From Caballeronia temeraria (GTDB lineage Bacteria > Pseudomonadota > Gammaproteobacteria > Burkholderiales > Burkholderiaceae), in contig NZ_FCOI02000012.1 in the NCBI RefSeq assembly GCF_001544795.2, positions 62,001 through 126,000 of the forward strand: a DNA stretch of 64,000 bases, in the 5' to 3' direction. Below, piece by piece: positions 25,845 to 32,891 of the stretch (position 1 is the stretch's first letter; the number at the start of each line of letters is the position of its first letter). The translations under genes and the position numbers were made by a program. The notes beneath the pieces are model-generated. The model worked only from the letters and a program-made list of their open reading frames with translations, was not told where the DNA came from and ran no database searches.

Positions 25845-26827
25845 CTCGCCGACTCGTCATGCCATTGCGACGGCGTGTCCAGTTCATCGCCGAACGCGCG
25901 CTGAAAATATTCCGCGACGATAGGACGTTCCGCTTCGTCGCATTTGTTCAGAAAAGTGAGACGCAGCGCGAGTTTCGCATCGCCGAACACTTCGCAATTT
26001 TCCGCCCAGCTGATGACGGTGCGCGGCGACATCAGCGTCGACAGATCGCCCGCCTCGAAGCCGCGACGCGTGAGTCCCGCCATGCTCACCATCGAATCGA
26101 CGAGCGCGCGGCCCATATCGTCGTCGAGTTGCGGCACGCGCGCGAGCACGATGCGCGCCTCTTCCTCGCGCGACAGATAGTTGAGCGTCGCGACGACGTT
26201 CCATCGGTCGATCTGCGCATGGTTCAGCATCTGCGTGCCGTGATACATGCCGTTCAGGTTTCCGAGGCCGATCGTGTTCGTCGTCGCGAACAGACGAAAA
26301 AAGCGATGCGGCTGGATCACGCGATTCTGGTCGAGCAGCGTGAAGCTGCCGTCGCGTTCCAGAATTCGTTGAATCACGAACATCACGTCGGGGCGGCCGG
26401 CGTCGTATTCATCGAAGACGAGCGCAACCGGACGTTGCAGCGCCCACGGCACGATGCCTTCCTGAAACTCCGTGACCTGCATGTCGTCGCGTACGACGAT
26501 CGCGTCCTTGCCGACGAGATCGAGCCGGCTCACGTGGCCGTCGAGATTCACGCGCATGCAGGGCCAGTTCAGCCGCGCCGCCACCTGTTCGATGTGCGTC
26601 GACTTGCCCGTGCCGTGCAGCCCCTGCACCATCACGCGCCGGTTGAACGCAAAGCCGGCGAGAATCGCCAGCGTGACCTCCGGATTGAAGCGATACGCCT
26701 CGTCGATTTCCGGAACGTGCGGATCGCGCGTGCTGAACGCGGAAACCTCCAGATCCGTATCGATTCCGAAAAGCGTGCGCACGGACACTTTCCGATCCGG
26801 CTCGTCCAACCATTGCTCGCGCATCAT
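25841..26827 (-). CDS. CobS-like MoxR-class AAA+ ATPase
   Basis: The 328-residue ATPase has Walker A GLHGTGKSTHIEQ, Walker B ALVFDEYDAGRPDVMF and the sensor region FRLFATTNTIGLGN, all close to CobS of aerobic cobaltochelatase. MoxR-class motors work with a VWA partner to insert metal into, or remodel, a target enzyme. Here the partner is the overlapping CobT-like gene. The divergent neighbour is an IclR gene of the xsc group, so the pair belongs physically to the sulfonate island. No corrin biosynthesis gene is nearby, which argues against a simple B12 role. Confidence 0.82.
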   Translation of the reverse strand: MMREQWLDEPDRKVSVRTLFGIDTDLEVSAFSTRDPHVPEIDEAYRFNPEVTLAILAGFAFNRRVMVQGLHGTGKSTHIEQVAARLNWPCMRVNLDGHVSRLDLVGKDAIVVRDDMQVTEFQEGIVPWALQRPVALVFDEYDAGRPDVMFVIQRILERDGSFTLLDQNRVIQPHRFFRLFATTNTIGLGNLNGMYHGTQMLNHAQIDRWNVVATLNYLSREEEARIVLARVPQLDDDMGRALVDSMVSMAGLTRRGFEAGDLSTLMSPRTVISWAENCEVFGDAKLALRLTFLNKCDEAERPIVAEYFQRAFGDELDTPSQWHDESAR

Positions 26828-26877
26828 GAGGCTTCGTCTCCTGTAACGTTGCCCTCAGGATAGCAATTATCTTTTTC

Positions 26878-26894
26878 CGGAACAAATCATTTCG
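26878..26894. promoter_or_regulatory. IclR operator-like site upstream of first tandem IclR gene
   Basis: CGGAACAAATCATTTCG matches the 17-bp motif upstream of xsc at 13 of 17 positions, with a degenerate right arm. It lies in the 138-base gap between the divergent CobS-like and IclR genes, so it could act on both. Confidence 0.45.
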
Positions 26895-26965
26895 CTTATT
26901 TTTATCCAAACGGCCTATGGGGCGATGATCGGTACCTCAATTAAAATAATGTCGAACGAATTCAT

Positions 26966-27733
26966 ATGGAAATCATGCCGATGGACAAGCCCGACACGCC
27001 TACGCTGCGAGCCTTCGCACTGCTGGAATACCTGGTGCAAGCGGGCACTCCCGTGTCGCTGACCGACATGGCCGACGACATCGGCATGCCGAAGCCTTCG
27101 CTGCACCGGATGCTCGCGTCGCTCGAAGCGGGCGGTCTCGTGATCCGCGAGCCCGGCGACAGAAACGCGTATGTCGTCGGCCCACGCCTCGCCCAATTGG
27201 GACTCAATGTGATGACGCACGCGGGCGCGCGGCGGCTGCGTCACGCAATCCTCACGCGGCTCGTCTCCGATCTCGGCGAAACCTGCAATCTCACGATGCT
27301 GCACGAGAACGAAGTGTTGTATCTCGATCGCGTGGAAGCGCCCTGGCCGCTGCGCCTCGACCTGAAACCCGGTTCGCACGTGCCCGTGTGGTGTAGTGCG
27401 AGCGGCAAGCTGCTGCTCGCCTTGCAGCCGCGCGAGGAGCGCAATGCGCTCGTTCGTGCGATGAAGCTGGAGCGCTACACCGCCAACACGATCACCGACA
27501 CGGAGATGCTGGAGGCGGAGCTGGATCGCATCGCCAAGAAGGGCGTGGCGATCGATAACGAGGAGTTCGTGCAGGGCATCGTATGCGCCGCGGCGCCGAT
27601 TTCGGATGCGCACGGCACATGCATCGCGGCGATCGCGGTTCACGCGCCGGTGTCGCGCACACCGCTTTCACGCGCGCTGGAAATGGTGCCGCGTCTGAAA
27701 GAAGCCGCGGCGGAGCTGGGCAAGACATTCTGA
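26966..27733 (+). CDS. IclR-family transcriptional regulator (first of tandem pair)
   Basis: The 255-residue protein has the winged helix (TLRAFALLEYLVQAG, then MPKPSLHRMLASLEAGG) and the IclR effector domain (GETCNLTMLHENEVLYLDRV, WCSASGKLLLAL). It is very similar along its length to the regulator at 31850-32674, including the shared VHAPVSR and LSRALE segments, so the two are recent paralogues. It is divergent from the CobS-like gene and lies ahead of xsc. Start codons at 26966, 26975 and 26981 are all possible because no ribosome site stands out. It is likely one of the regulators of the sulfoacetaldehyde node. Confidence 0.85.
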   Translation: MEIMPMDKPDTPTLRAFALLEYLVQAGTPVSLTDMADDIGMPKPSLHRMLASLEAGGLVIREPGDRNAYVVGPRLAQLGLNVMTHAGARRLRHAILTRLVSDLGETCNLTMLHENEVLYLDRVEAPWPLRLDLKPGSHVPVWCSASGKLLLALQPREERNALVRAMKLERYTANTITDTEMLEAELDRIAKKGVAIDNEEFVQGIVCAAAPISDAHGTCIAAIAVHAPVSRTPLSRALEMVPRLKEAAAELGKTF

Positions 27734-27760
27734 ATAGCGCGACGCCATTCCGGATAAAAA

Positions 27761-27777
27761 CGCAACCGCCCGTTCCG
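27761..27777. promoter_or_regulatory. IclR operator-like site, distal, upstream of second IclR gene
   Basis: CGCAAC, five bases, GTTCCG: one mismatch from a perfect 6-bp inverted repeat, with the same spacing as the xsc site. It lies 64 bases (about six helical turns) from the proximal site at 27825, on the same face of the DNA. Confidence 0.5.
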
Positions 27778-27824
27778 AAAATTGTGGCGTAGCGGCGCCT
27801 TATCGTCGTAAAGTAGCCGTAATC

Positions 27825-27841
27825 CGAAACCAACTGTTCCG
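27825..27841. promoter_or_regulatory. IclR operator-like site, proximal, upstream of second IclR gene
   Basis: CGAAACCAACTGTTCCG matches 14 of 17 positions of the site upstream of xsc. It ends 10 bases before the ATG at 27852, where a bound protein would block transcription or translation initiation, suggesting autoregulation. Confidence 0.55.
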
Positions 27842-27851
27842 ATTCCGGTTA

Positions 27852-28700
27852 ATGCGCGACGTCACACATCTCGATCCCGCCGAGCATGTCGGCGATGAAG
27901 CGCGGACGCTTCGTCCGCTTGCCGTGCTCGAACAACTGGCCGCCGCCGGCCATGCGTACACGCTGTCGCAACTCGCCGCGCGCGTGCGCATTCCGAAGGC
28001 GACGCTGCTTCGACTGATCGATTCGCTCGAAGCGCAAGGCTATGTCACGCATATGCCCGACTCGCGCGGCACCGATCGCGGCATCGCACTCGGGCCGCGC
28101 GCCGCCCAGCTTGCGCTCGCCACGCTCGCCAACAATTCGTTCACGCGCGCGTGCCGCTCGCTTCTGCGCTCGCTCGTCGACGTGATCGGCGAAAGCTGCA
28201 ATCTCACCGCGCTCGATGGCGATACGGTCCTTTATATAGAACGCGTCGAGACAGCCGAGCCGCTGCGCCTGCACATGCAAGCCGGCATGCGCGTGCCGCT
28301 GCACTGCACCGCGAGCGGCAAGCTGTTTCTGTCGCAGATGTCGCTCGCCGAGCGGCGCCAGATTCTCGGCCGCCTCACGCTCACGAAAAGGACAAACCGC
28401 ACGCTGACCGACCGGTCCTTGCTGGAAGCCGAACTCGACCGGCTTGCCGCGCGCGGAATCGGCATCGATAACGAAGAGTTCGTGCTGGGGATGGTGGCGG
28501 CCGCGGTACCCATCATCGACCCCGCGACCGGACGCGCGCTCGCCTGCCTCGCCGCGCATGCGCCCACGGCCCGCGCGAACCTGAACGATCTGCTTCAGGC
28601 CGTTCCGCAATTGCGCGAAACGGCCGTCAAACTCGCCACGCTCATCGATACATCCGATGGTCTGACGCTCATGTCGCGTCATCGTCCCGCCGCGCGCTAG
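27852..28700 (+). CDS. IclR-family regulator directly upstream of xsc
   Basis: The 282-residue protein has an IclR winged helix (RPLAVLEQLAAAG, then IPKATLLRLIDSLEAQG) and effector domain (GESCNLTALDGDTVLYIERV, HCTASGKLFLSQM). It is more diverged than the other island IclR proteins. It lies 216 bases ahead of xsc on the same strand and has two operator-like sites in front of its own start. The simplest view is that it controls xsc, either as repressor or as activator responding to a sulfonate-derived ligand. The ribosome site before ATG 27852 is weak. Confidence 0.85.
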   Translation: MRDVTHLDPAEHVGDEARTLRPLAVLEQLAAAGHAYTLSQLAARVRIPKATLLRLIDSLEAQGYVTHMPDSRGTDRGIALGPRAAQLALATLANNSFTRACRSLLRSLVDVIGESCNLTALDGDTVLYIERVETAEPLRLHMQAGMRVPLHCTASGKLFLSQMSLAERRQILGRLTLTKRTNRTLTDRSLLEAELDRLAARGIGIDNEEFVLGMVAAAVPIIDPATGRALACLAAHAPTARANLNDLLQAVPQLRETAVKLATLIDTSDGLTLMSRHRPAAR

Positions 28701-28827
28701 CGCCTTCCTTTCCGCAAACTTCGCGCCGAGGCCCGCCGCACGGGCAGCGGCGGCGATTCATCGTCTCGACACCCCTAAAGTTCAGATTTTTTTAGAGACG
28801 TTTCATTCCGTTTATTTGGAAAATAGG

Positions 28828-28892
28828 TTGACGCCGAAACTGGCTCGCTCTACGATAGGTCCACGATACAGATTTCGGAACCAAACGTTCCG
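28828..28892 (+). promoter_or_regulatory. xsc promoter with downstream IclR operator
   Basis: A near-consensus sigma-70 promoter is visible: TTGACG (28828-28833), 17 bases, then TACGAT (28851-28856). Downstream, CGGAAC-CAAAC-GTTCCG (28876-28892) is a perfect 6-bp inverted repeat, 24 bases before the ATG at 28917. A further repeat, attcc and ggaaaat around 28805-28823, overlaps the upstream edge of the -35. The layout suits a strong promoter held off by a repressor bound just past the transcription start. Confidence 0.7.
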
Positions 28893-28916
28893 TTTTATTT
28901 TCATCCGGAGACACTC

Positions 28917-30761
28917 ATGAGCGAGCACGACCAAGCACGTCCCTCCAAGACCACACTCGCCGCCACCGCAGCGGCGCCCGCCGGTCCGCAGGCGATGACC
29001 CCGTCCGAAGCATTCGTCGAAACGCTCGCCGCCAACGGCGTGACCGAGATGTTCGGCATCATGGGTTCGGCGTTCATGGATGCGATGGACATCTTCGCGC
29101 CCGCCGGCATCCGCCTGATTCCTGTCGTGCACGAACAAGGCGCGGGCCATATGGCCGACGGTTATTCGCGCGTGTCGGGCCGTCACGGCGTCGTGATCGG
29201 TCAGAACGGCCCCGGCATCAGCAATGCCGTGACGGCTATCGCGGCGGCGTACTGGGCGCACAGCCCGGTTGTGATCGTCACGCCGGAAGCCGGCACGATG
29301 GGCATCGGCCTCGGCGGTTTCCAGGAAGCGAAGCAACTGCCGATGTTCCAGGAATTCACGAAGTATCAGGGTCACGTGACGCATCCGGCGCGCATGGCCG
29401 AATTCACCGCGCGCTGCTTCGACCGTGCGATGTCGGAGATGGGCCCAACGCAGCTCAACATTCCGCGCGACTACTTTTACGGCCAGGTCAAGGTCGAAAT
29501 CCCGAAGCCGCAGCGTCTCGATCGCGGCCCCGGCGGCGATCAAAGCCTGAACGAAGCCGCCGATCTGCTCGCGCAAGCCAAGTTCCCCGTCATCATCTCG
29601 GGCGGCGGCGTCGTCATGTCCGATGCCATCGAGGAATGCAAGGCGCTCGCCGAGCGGCTGGGCGCACCGGTGGTCAACAGCTATCTGCATAACGACTCGT
29701 TCCCTGCGAATCATCCGCTGTGGTGCGGTCCGCTCGGCTATCAAGGCTCGAAGGCCGCGATGAAGCTGCTCAGTCAAGCCGATGTCGTCATCGCGCTCGG
29801 CTCGCGTCTCGGGCCGTTCGGCACGCTGCCGCAGCACGGTCTCGACTACTGGCCGAAGGAAGCGAAGGTCATCCAGATCGACGCGGACCACAAGATGCTC
29901 GGCCTCGTGAAGAAGATTTCGGTCGGCATTTGCGGCGATGCGAAAGCGACCGCCATCGCGCTCACGCAACGTCTCGCGGATCGCAAGCTCGATTGCGATG
30001 CGACGAAGGATACCCGCGCGAAAACCATCGCCGATGAAAAGGCCGCGTGGGAGAAGGAGCTCGATGAATGGACCCACGAGCGCGATGCATACAGCCTCGA
30101 CATGATCGAAGAGCAGAAGGGCGAGAAGCCGTTCAGCGGCGGTCAGTATCTGCATCCGCGTCAGGTGTTGCGCGAACTCGAAAAGGCGATGCCGGAAGAC
30201 GTGATGGTGTCGACGGACATCGGCAACATCAACTCGGTCGCGAACAGCTATCTGCGCTTCAACAAGCCGCGCAGCTTCTTCGCGGCGATGAGCTGGGGCA
30301 ATTGCGGCTATGCGTTCCCGACGATCATCGGTGCGAAGGTGGCGGCGCCGCATCGTCCGGCCGTTTCGTATGCGGGCGATGGCGCATGGGGCATGAGCCT
30401 GATGGAAACCATGACGTGCGTGCGCCACAACATTCCGGTGACGGCCGTCGTGTTCCATAACCGTCAATGGGGCGCGGAGAAGAAGAATCAGGTGGACTTC
30501 TACAACCGCCGCTTCGTCGCGGGCGAGCTCGACAATCAAAGCTTCGCCGAGATCGCGAAGGCGATGGGTGCGGAAGGCATCGTCGTCGACAAGCTGGAAG
30601 ATGTGGGGCCGGCGCTGAAGAAGGCTATCGATCTGCAGATGAATCACGGCAAGACGACGATCATCGAAATCATGTGTACGCGTGAGCTCGGCGATCCGTT
30701 CCGTCGCGATGCGCTCTCGAAGCCGGTTCGCATGCTCGACAAGTACAAGGACTACGTCTAA
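28917..30761 (+). CDS. xsc: Sulfoacetaldehyde acetyltransferase Xsc
   Basis: The 614-residue thiamine-diphosphate enzyme has the catalytic-glutamate region VVHEQGAGHMADGY near residue 72 and the ThDP/Mg motif GDGAWGMSLME near 488. The sequence after it (HNRQWGAEKKNQVDFYNRRFV) is typical of Xsc and not of acetolactate synthase. The N-terminal 30 residues are an extra tail. Xsc cleaves sulfoacetaldehyde with phosphate to acetyl phosphate and sulfite in the cytoplasm. The pta gene that follows, and the sau, tau and ise modules around it, make the assignment firm. ATG 28917 has a good ribosome site (ccggag). Confidence 0.95.
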   Translation: MSEHDQARPSKTTLAATAAAPAGPQAMTPSEAFVETLAANGVTEMFGIMGSAFMDAMDIFAPAGIRLIPVVHEQGAGHMADGYSRVSGRHGVVIGQNGPGISNAVTAIAAAYWAHSPVVIVTPEAGTMGIGLGGFQEAKQLPMFQEFTKYQGHVTHPARMAEFTARCFDRAMSEMGPTQLNIPRDYFYGQVKVEIPKPQRLDRGPGGDQSLNEAADLLAQAKFPVIISGGGVVMSDAIEECKALAERLGAPVVNSYLHNDSFPANHPLWCGPLGYQGSKAAMKLLSQADVVIALGSRLGPFGTLPQHGLDYWPKEAKVIQIDADHKMLGLVKKISVGICGDAKATAIALTQRLADRKLDCDATKDTRAKTIADEKAAWEKELDEWTHERDAYSLDMIEEQKGEKPFSGGQYLHPRQVLRELEKAMPEDVMVSTDIGNINSVANSYLRFNKPRSFFAAMSWGNCGYAFPTIIGAKVAAPHRPAVSYAGDGAWGMSLMETMTCVRHNIPVTAVVFHNRQWGAEKKNQVDFYNRRFVAGELDNQSFAEIAKAMGAEGIVVDKLEDVGPALKKAIDLQMNHGKTTIIEIMCTRELGDPFRRDALSKPVRMLDKYKDYV

Positions 30762-30771
30762 GTCCTTATCC

Positions 30772-30806
30772 ACGCCGCTCCGCGCCCCCAGAGCGGCGTT
30801 TTTCTT
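30772..30806 (+). terminator. Intrinsic terminator between xsc and pta
   Basis: The arms acgccgctc (30772-30780) and gagcggcgt (30791-30799) give a 9-bp G+C-rich stem with a 10-base loop, followed by tttttctt. This is a textbook Rho-independent terminator 10 bases after the xsc stop and 28 bases before pta, so pta is made from readthrough or from its own promoter. Confidence 0.85.
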
Positions 30807-30826
30807 CCGATCACCAAGAGCCCGCC

Positions 30827-31840
30827 ATGAAAGCCATGCACCGCATCATCGATCAGGCTCGCGACCTGCCGATGCGCATCGTCCTCTCCGAAGCCGAAGA
30901 CACGCGCGTGCTTCAGGCTGCGCAACGCGCGCACGAGGAAGGCATCGCGCGCATCGTGCTTGTGGGTGCGAAGGCGCGTGCGTATCAGGTCGCGGATGGC
31001 GCGGGCATCGATCTCGAAGGCATCGAGGTGATCGATCCGTCTCAGTCAACGCTCGGCGAACGCTTTGCAGAAGAGCTTTTCGCATTGCGCGAGAAGAAAG
31101 GCATGACGGCCGATCAGGCGCGCGCCGCCGTGCTCGATCCGCTGTGCTTCGCCAATCTCATGGTGCGCACGGGCGAGGCTGACGGCTCGGTGTCCGGTGC
31201 GGTCAATACGACGGCGGACGTCGTACGCAACGCGATCCAGATCATCGGCATTCGCCCTTCATTCAAGCTCGTTTCCAGTTTCTTTTTGATGATGCTCTGC
31301 GAGCCCTTTCATACGATGAAAGGCGGCCTCATCTTTTCCGATTGCGCGCTGGTTGTCGAACCGAATGCCGAGCAGCTCGCCGAAATCGCGATGGCCGCCG
31401 CCGACAGCGCGCGCAGTCTGCTGATGGAGGACGCGCGCGTCGCGATGCTGTCGTTCTCGACGAGCGGCAGCGCACATCATGCGGCCGTCGATAAGGTTAT
31501 CGATGCTACGCGGCGCGTGAAGGAAGCGCGTCCGGGCCTCGCAATCGATGGCGACGTGCAGCTCGACGCCGCGATCGTCGCCGAAATCGCGATGCGAAAA
31601 GTGCATCACTCGCAAATCGAAGGACACGCGAACACGCTGATCTTCCCGAGTCTGGAAGCGGGCAATATCGGCTACAAGCTCGCGGAGCGCATCGGTGGGG
31701 CGAAGGCCATCGGACCCTTGCTGCAAGGGCTCGCGAAGCCCGCCAACGATCTGTCGCGCGGTTGCAGCGCCGACGACATCTATCACGTGATCGCCGTGAC
31801 CTGCGTGCAGGCGCAGGCCGCGCGGCATCACACGGCATGA
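30827..31840 (+). CDS. pta: Phosphate acetyltransferase Pta (short form)
   Basis: The 337-residue protein consists only of the PTA/PTB catalytic domain (RIVLSEAEDTRVLQAA at the start; ANLMVRTGEADGSVSGAVNTTADVVRNAIQ split across the active site; EGHANTLIFPSLEAGNIGYKLA near the end). It lacks the N-terminal regulatory domains of the long E. coli type. Pta converts the acetyl phosphate made by Xsc to acetyl-CoA for central metabolism. It follows xsc after an intrinsic terminator, and the next IclR frame begins immediately after its stop. Confidence 0.94.
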   Translation: MKAMHRIIDQARDLPMRIVLSEAEDTRVLQAAQRAHEEGIARIVLVGAKARAYQVADGAGIDLEGIEVIDPSQSTLGERFAEELFALREKKGMTADQARAAVLDPLCFANLMVRTGEADGSVSGAVNTTADVVRNAIQIIGIRPSFKLVSSFFLMMLCEPFHTMKGGLIFSDCALVVEPNAEQLAEIAMAAADSARSLLMEDARVAMLSFSTSGSAHHAAVDKVIDATRRVKEARPGLAIDGDVQLDAAIVAEIAMRKVHHSQIEGHANTLIFPSLEAGNIGYKLAERIGGAKAIGPLLQGLAKPANDLSRGCSADDIYHVIAVTCVQAQAARHHTA

Positions 31841-31849
31841 GTGCGCATC

Positions 31850-32674
31850 ATGGATACGCGAGCCGACACAGAAGCATTCGCGCAGACTGAAGCGACGGAC
31901 AACGCGCCGCTCGTCGAAAGCGCCGCGCGCACCGATACGCCCACGCTACGCGCATTTAGCGTGCTCGAACATCTCGTCGCGGCGAAGGGCGCGCTGTCGC
32001 TCGCGGAACTCGCCGCGATCATCGAGCAGCCGAAGGCGTCGCTGCATCGCATGTTGCAATCGCTCGAAGCGGGCGGCTTCGTCGCGCGCGAGCCGGGCCA
32101 GAAAAACGCCTACGTGATCGGTCCGCGTCTCGAACGGCTCGGCGTCGACGTGATGATACACAGCGGCGCGCGACGCCAGCGCCACGCCATTCTTGAACGT
32201 CTCGTCGCCGATCTCGGCGAGACCTGCAATCTCAGCACGCTGCACGACACGCAGGTGCTTTATCTCGACCGATGCGAATCGCCGTGGGCGTTGCGGCTCG
32301 AACTCAAACCCGGTTCGCACGTCCCCGCGCATTGCAGCGCAAGCGGCAAGCTCCTTCTGTCGATGATGCCGCGCGACGAACGCAGCGCACTCGTTCGCGC
32401 AATGCGGCTCGAACGCTTCACGCCCAATACGCTCGACGATCCGAATCTGCTCGAAGGGGAGCTGGATCGCATCGCGCACAAAGGGATCGCCGTCGACAAC
32501 GAGGAATTCGTGCTGGGCATCGCGTGCGTCGCCGTGCCGGTGCTGGATTCGCGCGGCAAATGCATCGCGGCCATCGCCGTGCACGCGCCGGTATCGCGCA
32601 TGGCGTTGTCGCGCGCGCTGACTTTTGTTCCGCGCTTGCAGGAAGCCGCCGCCGATCTGACGGCTACGTTCTGA
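31850..32674 (+). CDS. IclR-family regulator, candidate IseR of the isethionate module
   Basis: ATG 31850 gives 274 residues; an in-frame GTG at 31841 abuts the pta stop and is an alternative. The first 25 residues are an acidic tail. An IclR winged helix (TLRAFSVLEHLVAAKG, then QPKASLHRMLQSLEAGG) and effector domain (GETCNLSTLHDTQVLYLDRC) follow. It closely resembles the IclR protein at 26966-27733. The next two genes look like isethionate dehydrogenase and its transporter, and an IclR regulator accompanies the corresponding C. necator genes. Its proximity to pta means it may be co-transcribed with pta. Confidence 0.82.
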   Translation: MDTRADTEAFAQTEATDNAPLVESAARTDTPTLRAFSVLEHLVAAKGALSLAELAAIIEQPKASLHRMLQSLEAGGFVAREPGQKNAYVIGPRLERLGVDVMIHSGARRQRHAILERLVADLGETCNLSTLHDTQVLYLDRCESPWALRLELKPGSHVPAHCSASGKLLLSMMPRDERSALVRAMRLERFTPNTLDDPNLLEGELDRIAHKGIAVDNEEFVLGIACVAVPVLDSRGKCIAAIAVHAPVSRMALSRALTFVPRLQEAAADLTATF

Positions 32675-32848
32675 CGCACCGCAACATTAATATTTCGCAT
32701 CCCGAATCAATAAAACAGACTCCGGGACAACCCGAATCCGGCTCCTGCTTCTGAATCGGATTTCGCAGTTTCTGTTTCACTTTCGCGAGCTTCCGCGCTT
32801 TTCTCTTGGCTTCCTTGCCCGCTTCTTCCACATTGAACGAAACGCAAA

Positions 32849-32865
32849 CGAAACGATTCGTTCCA
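32849..32865. promoter_or_regulatory. IclR operator-like site upstream of iseJ
   Basis: CGAAACGATTCGTTCCA shares the left arm CGAAAC with the proximal site at 27825 and the right arm GTTCC with the xsc site, with the same 5-base spacer (12 of 17 match to the xsc site). It ends 26 bases before the iseJ ATG. The rest of the 217-base gap shows no gene. Confidence 0.5.
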
Positions 32866-32891
32866 AAAGAAGACTTCAGGAGACAGGTGTC

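Noticed and set aside
24111..26827. CobS/CobT as parts of a B12 cobaltochelatase.
   Set aside because: No cobN or any corrin gene lies nearby, so the biosynthetic role is not assumed and only the architecture is reported.
28917..30761. Acetolactate synthase as the identity of the ThDP enzyme.
   Set aside because: The sequence around the ThDP motif and the pta/sau/tau neighbours fit Xsc, and there is no ilvN small subunit.
28812..30773. A 653-codon open frame on the minus strand opposite xsc.
   Set aside because: It mirrors xsc over its whole length, is arginine/histidine-rich like other antisense frames in this G+C-rich DNA, and has no recognisable domain.
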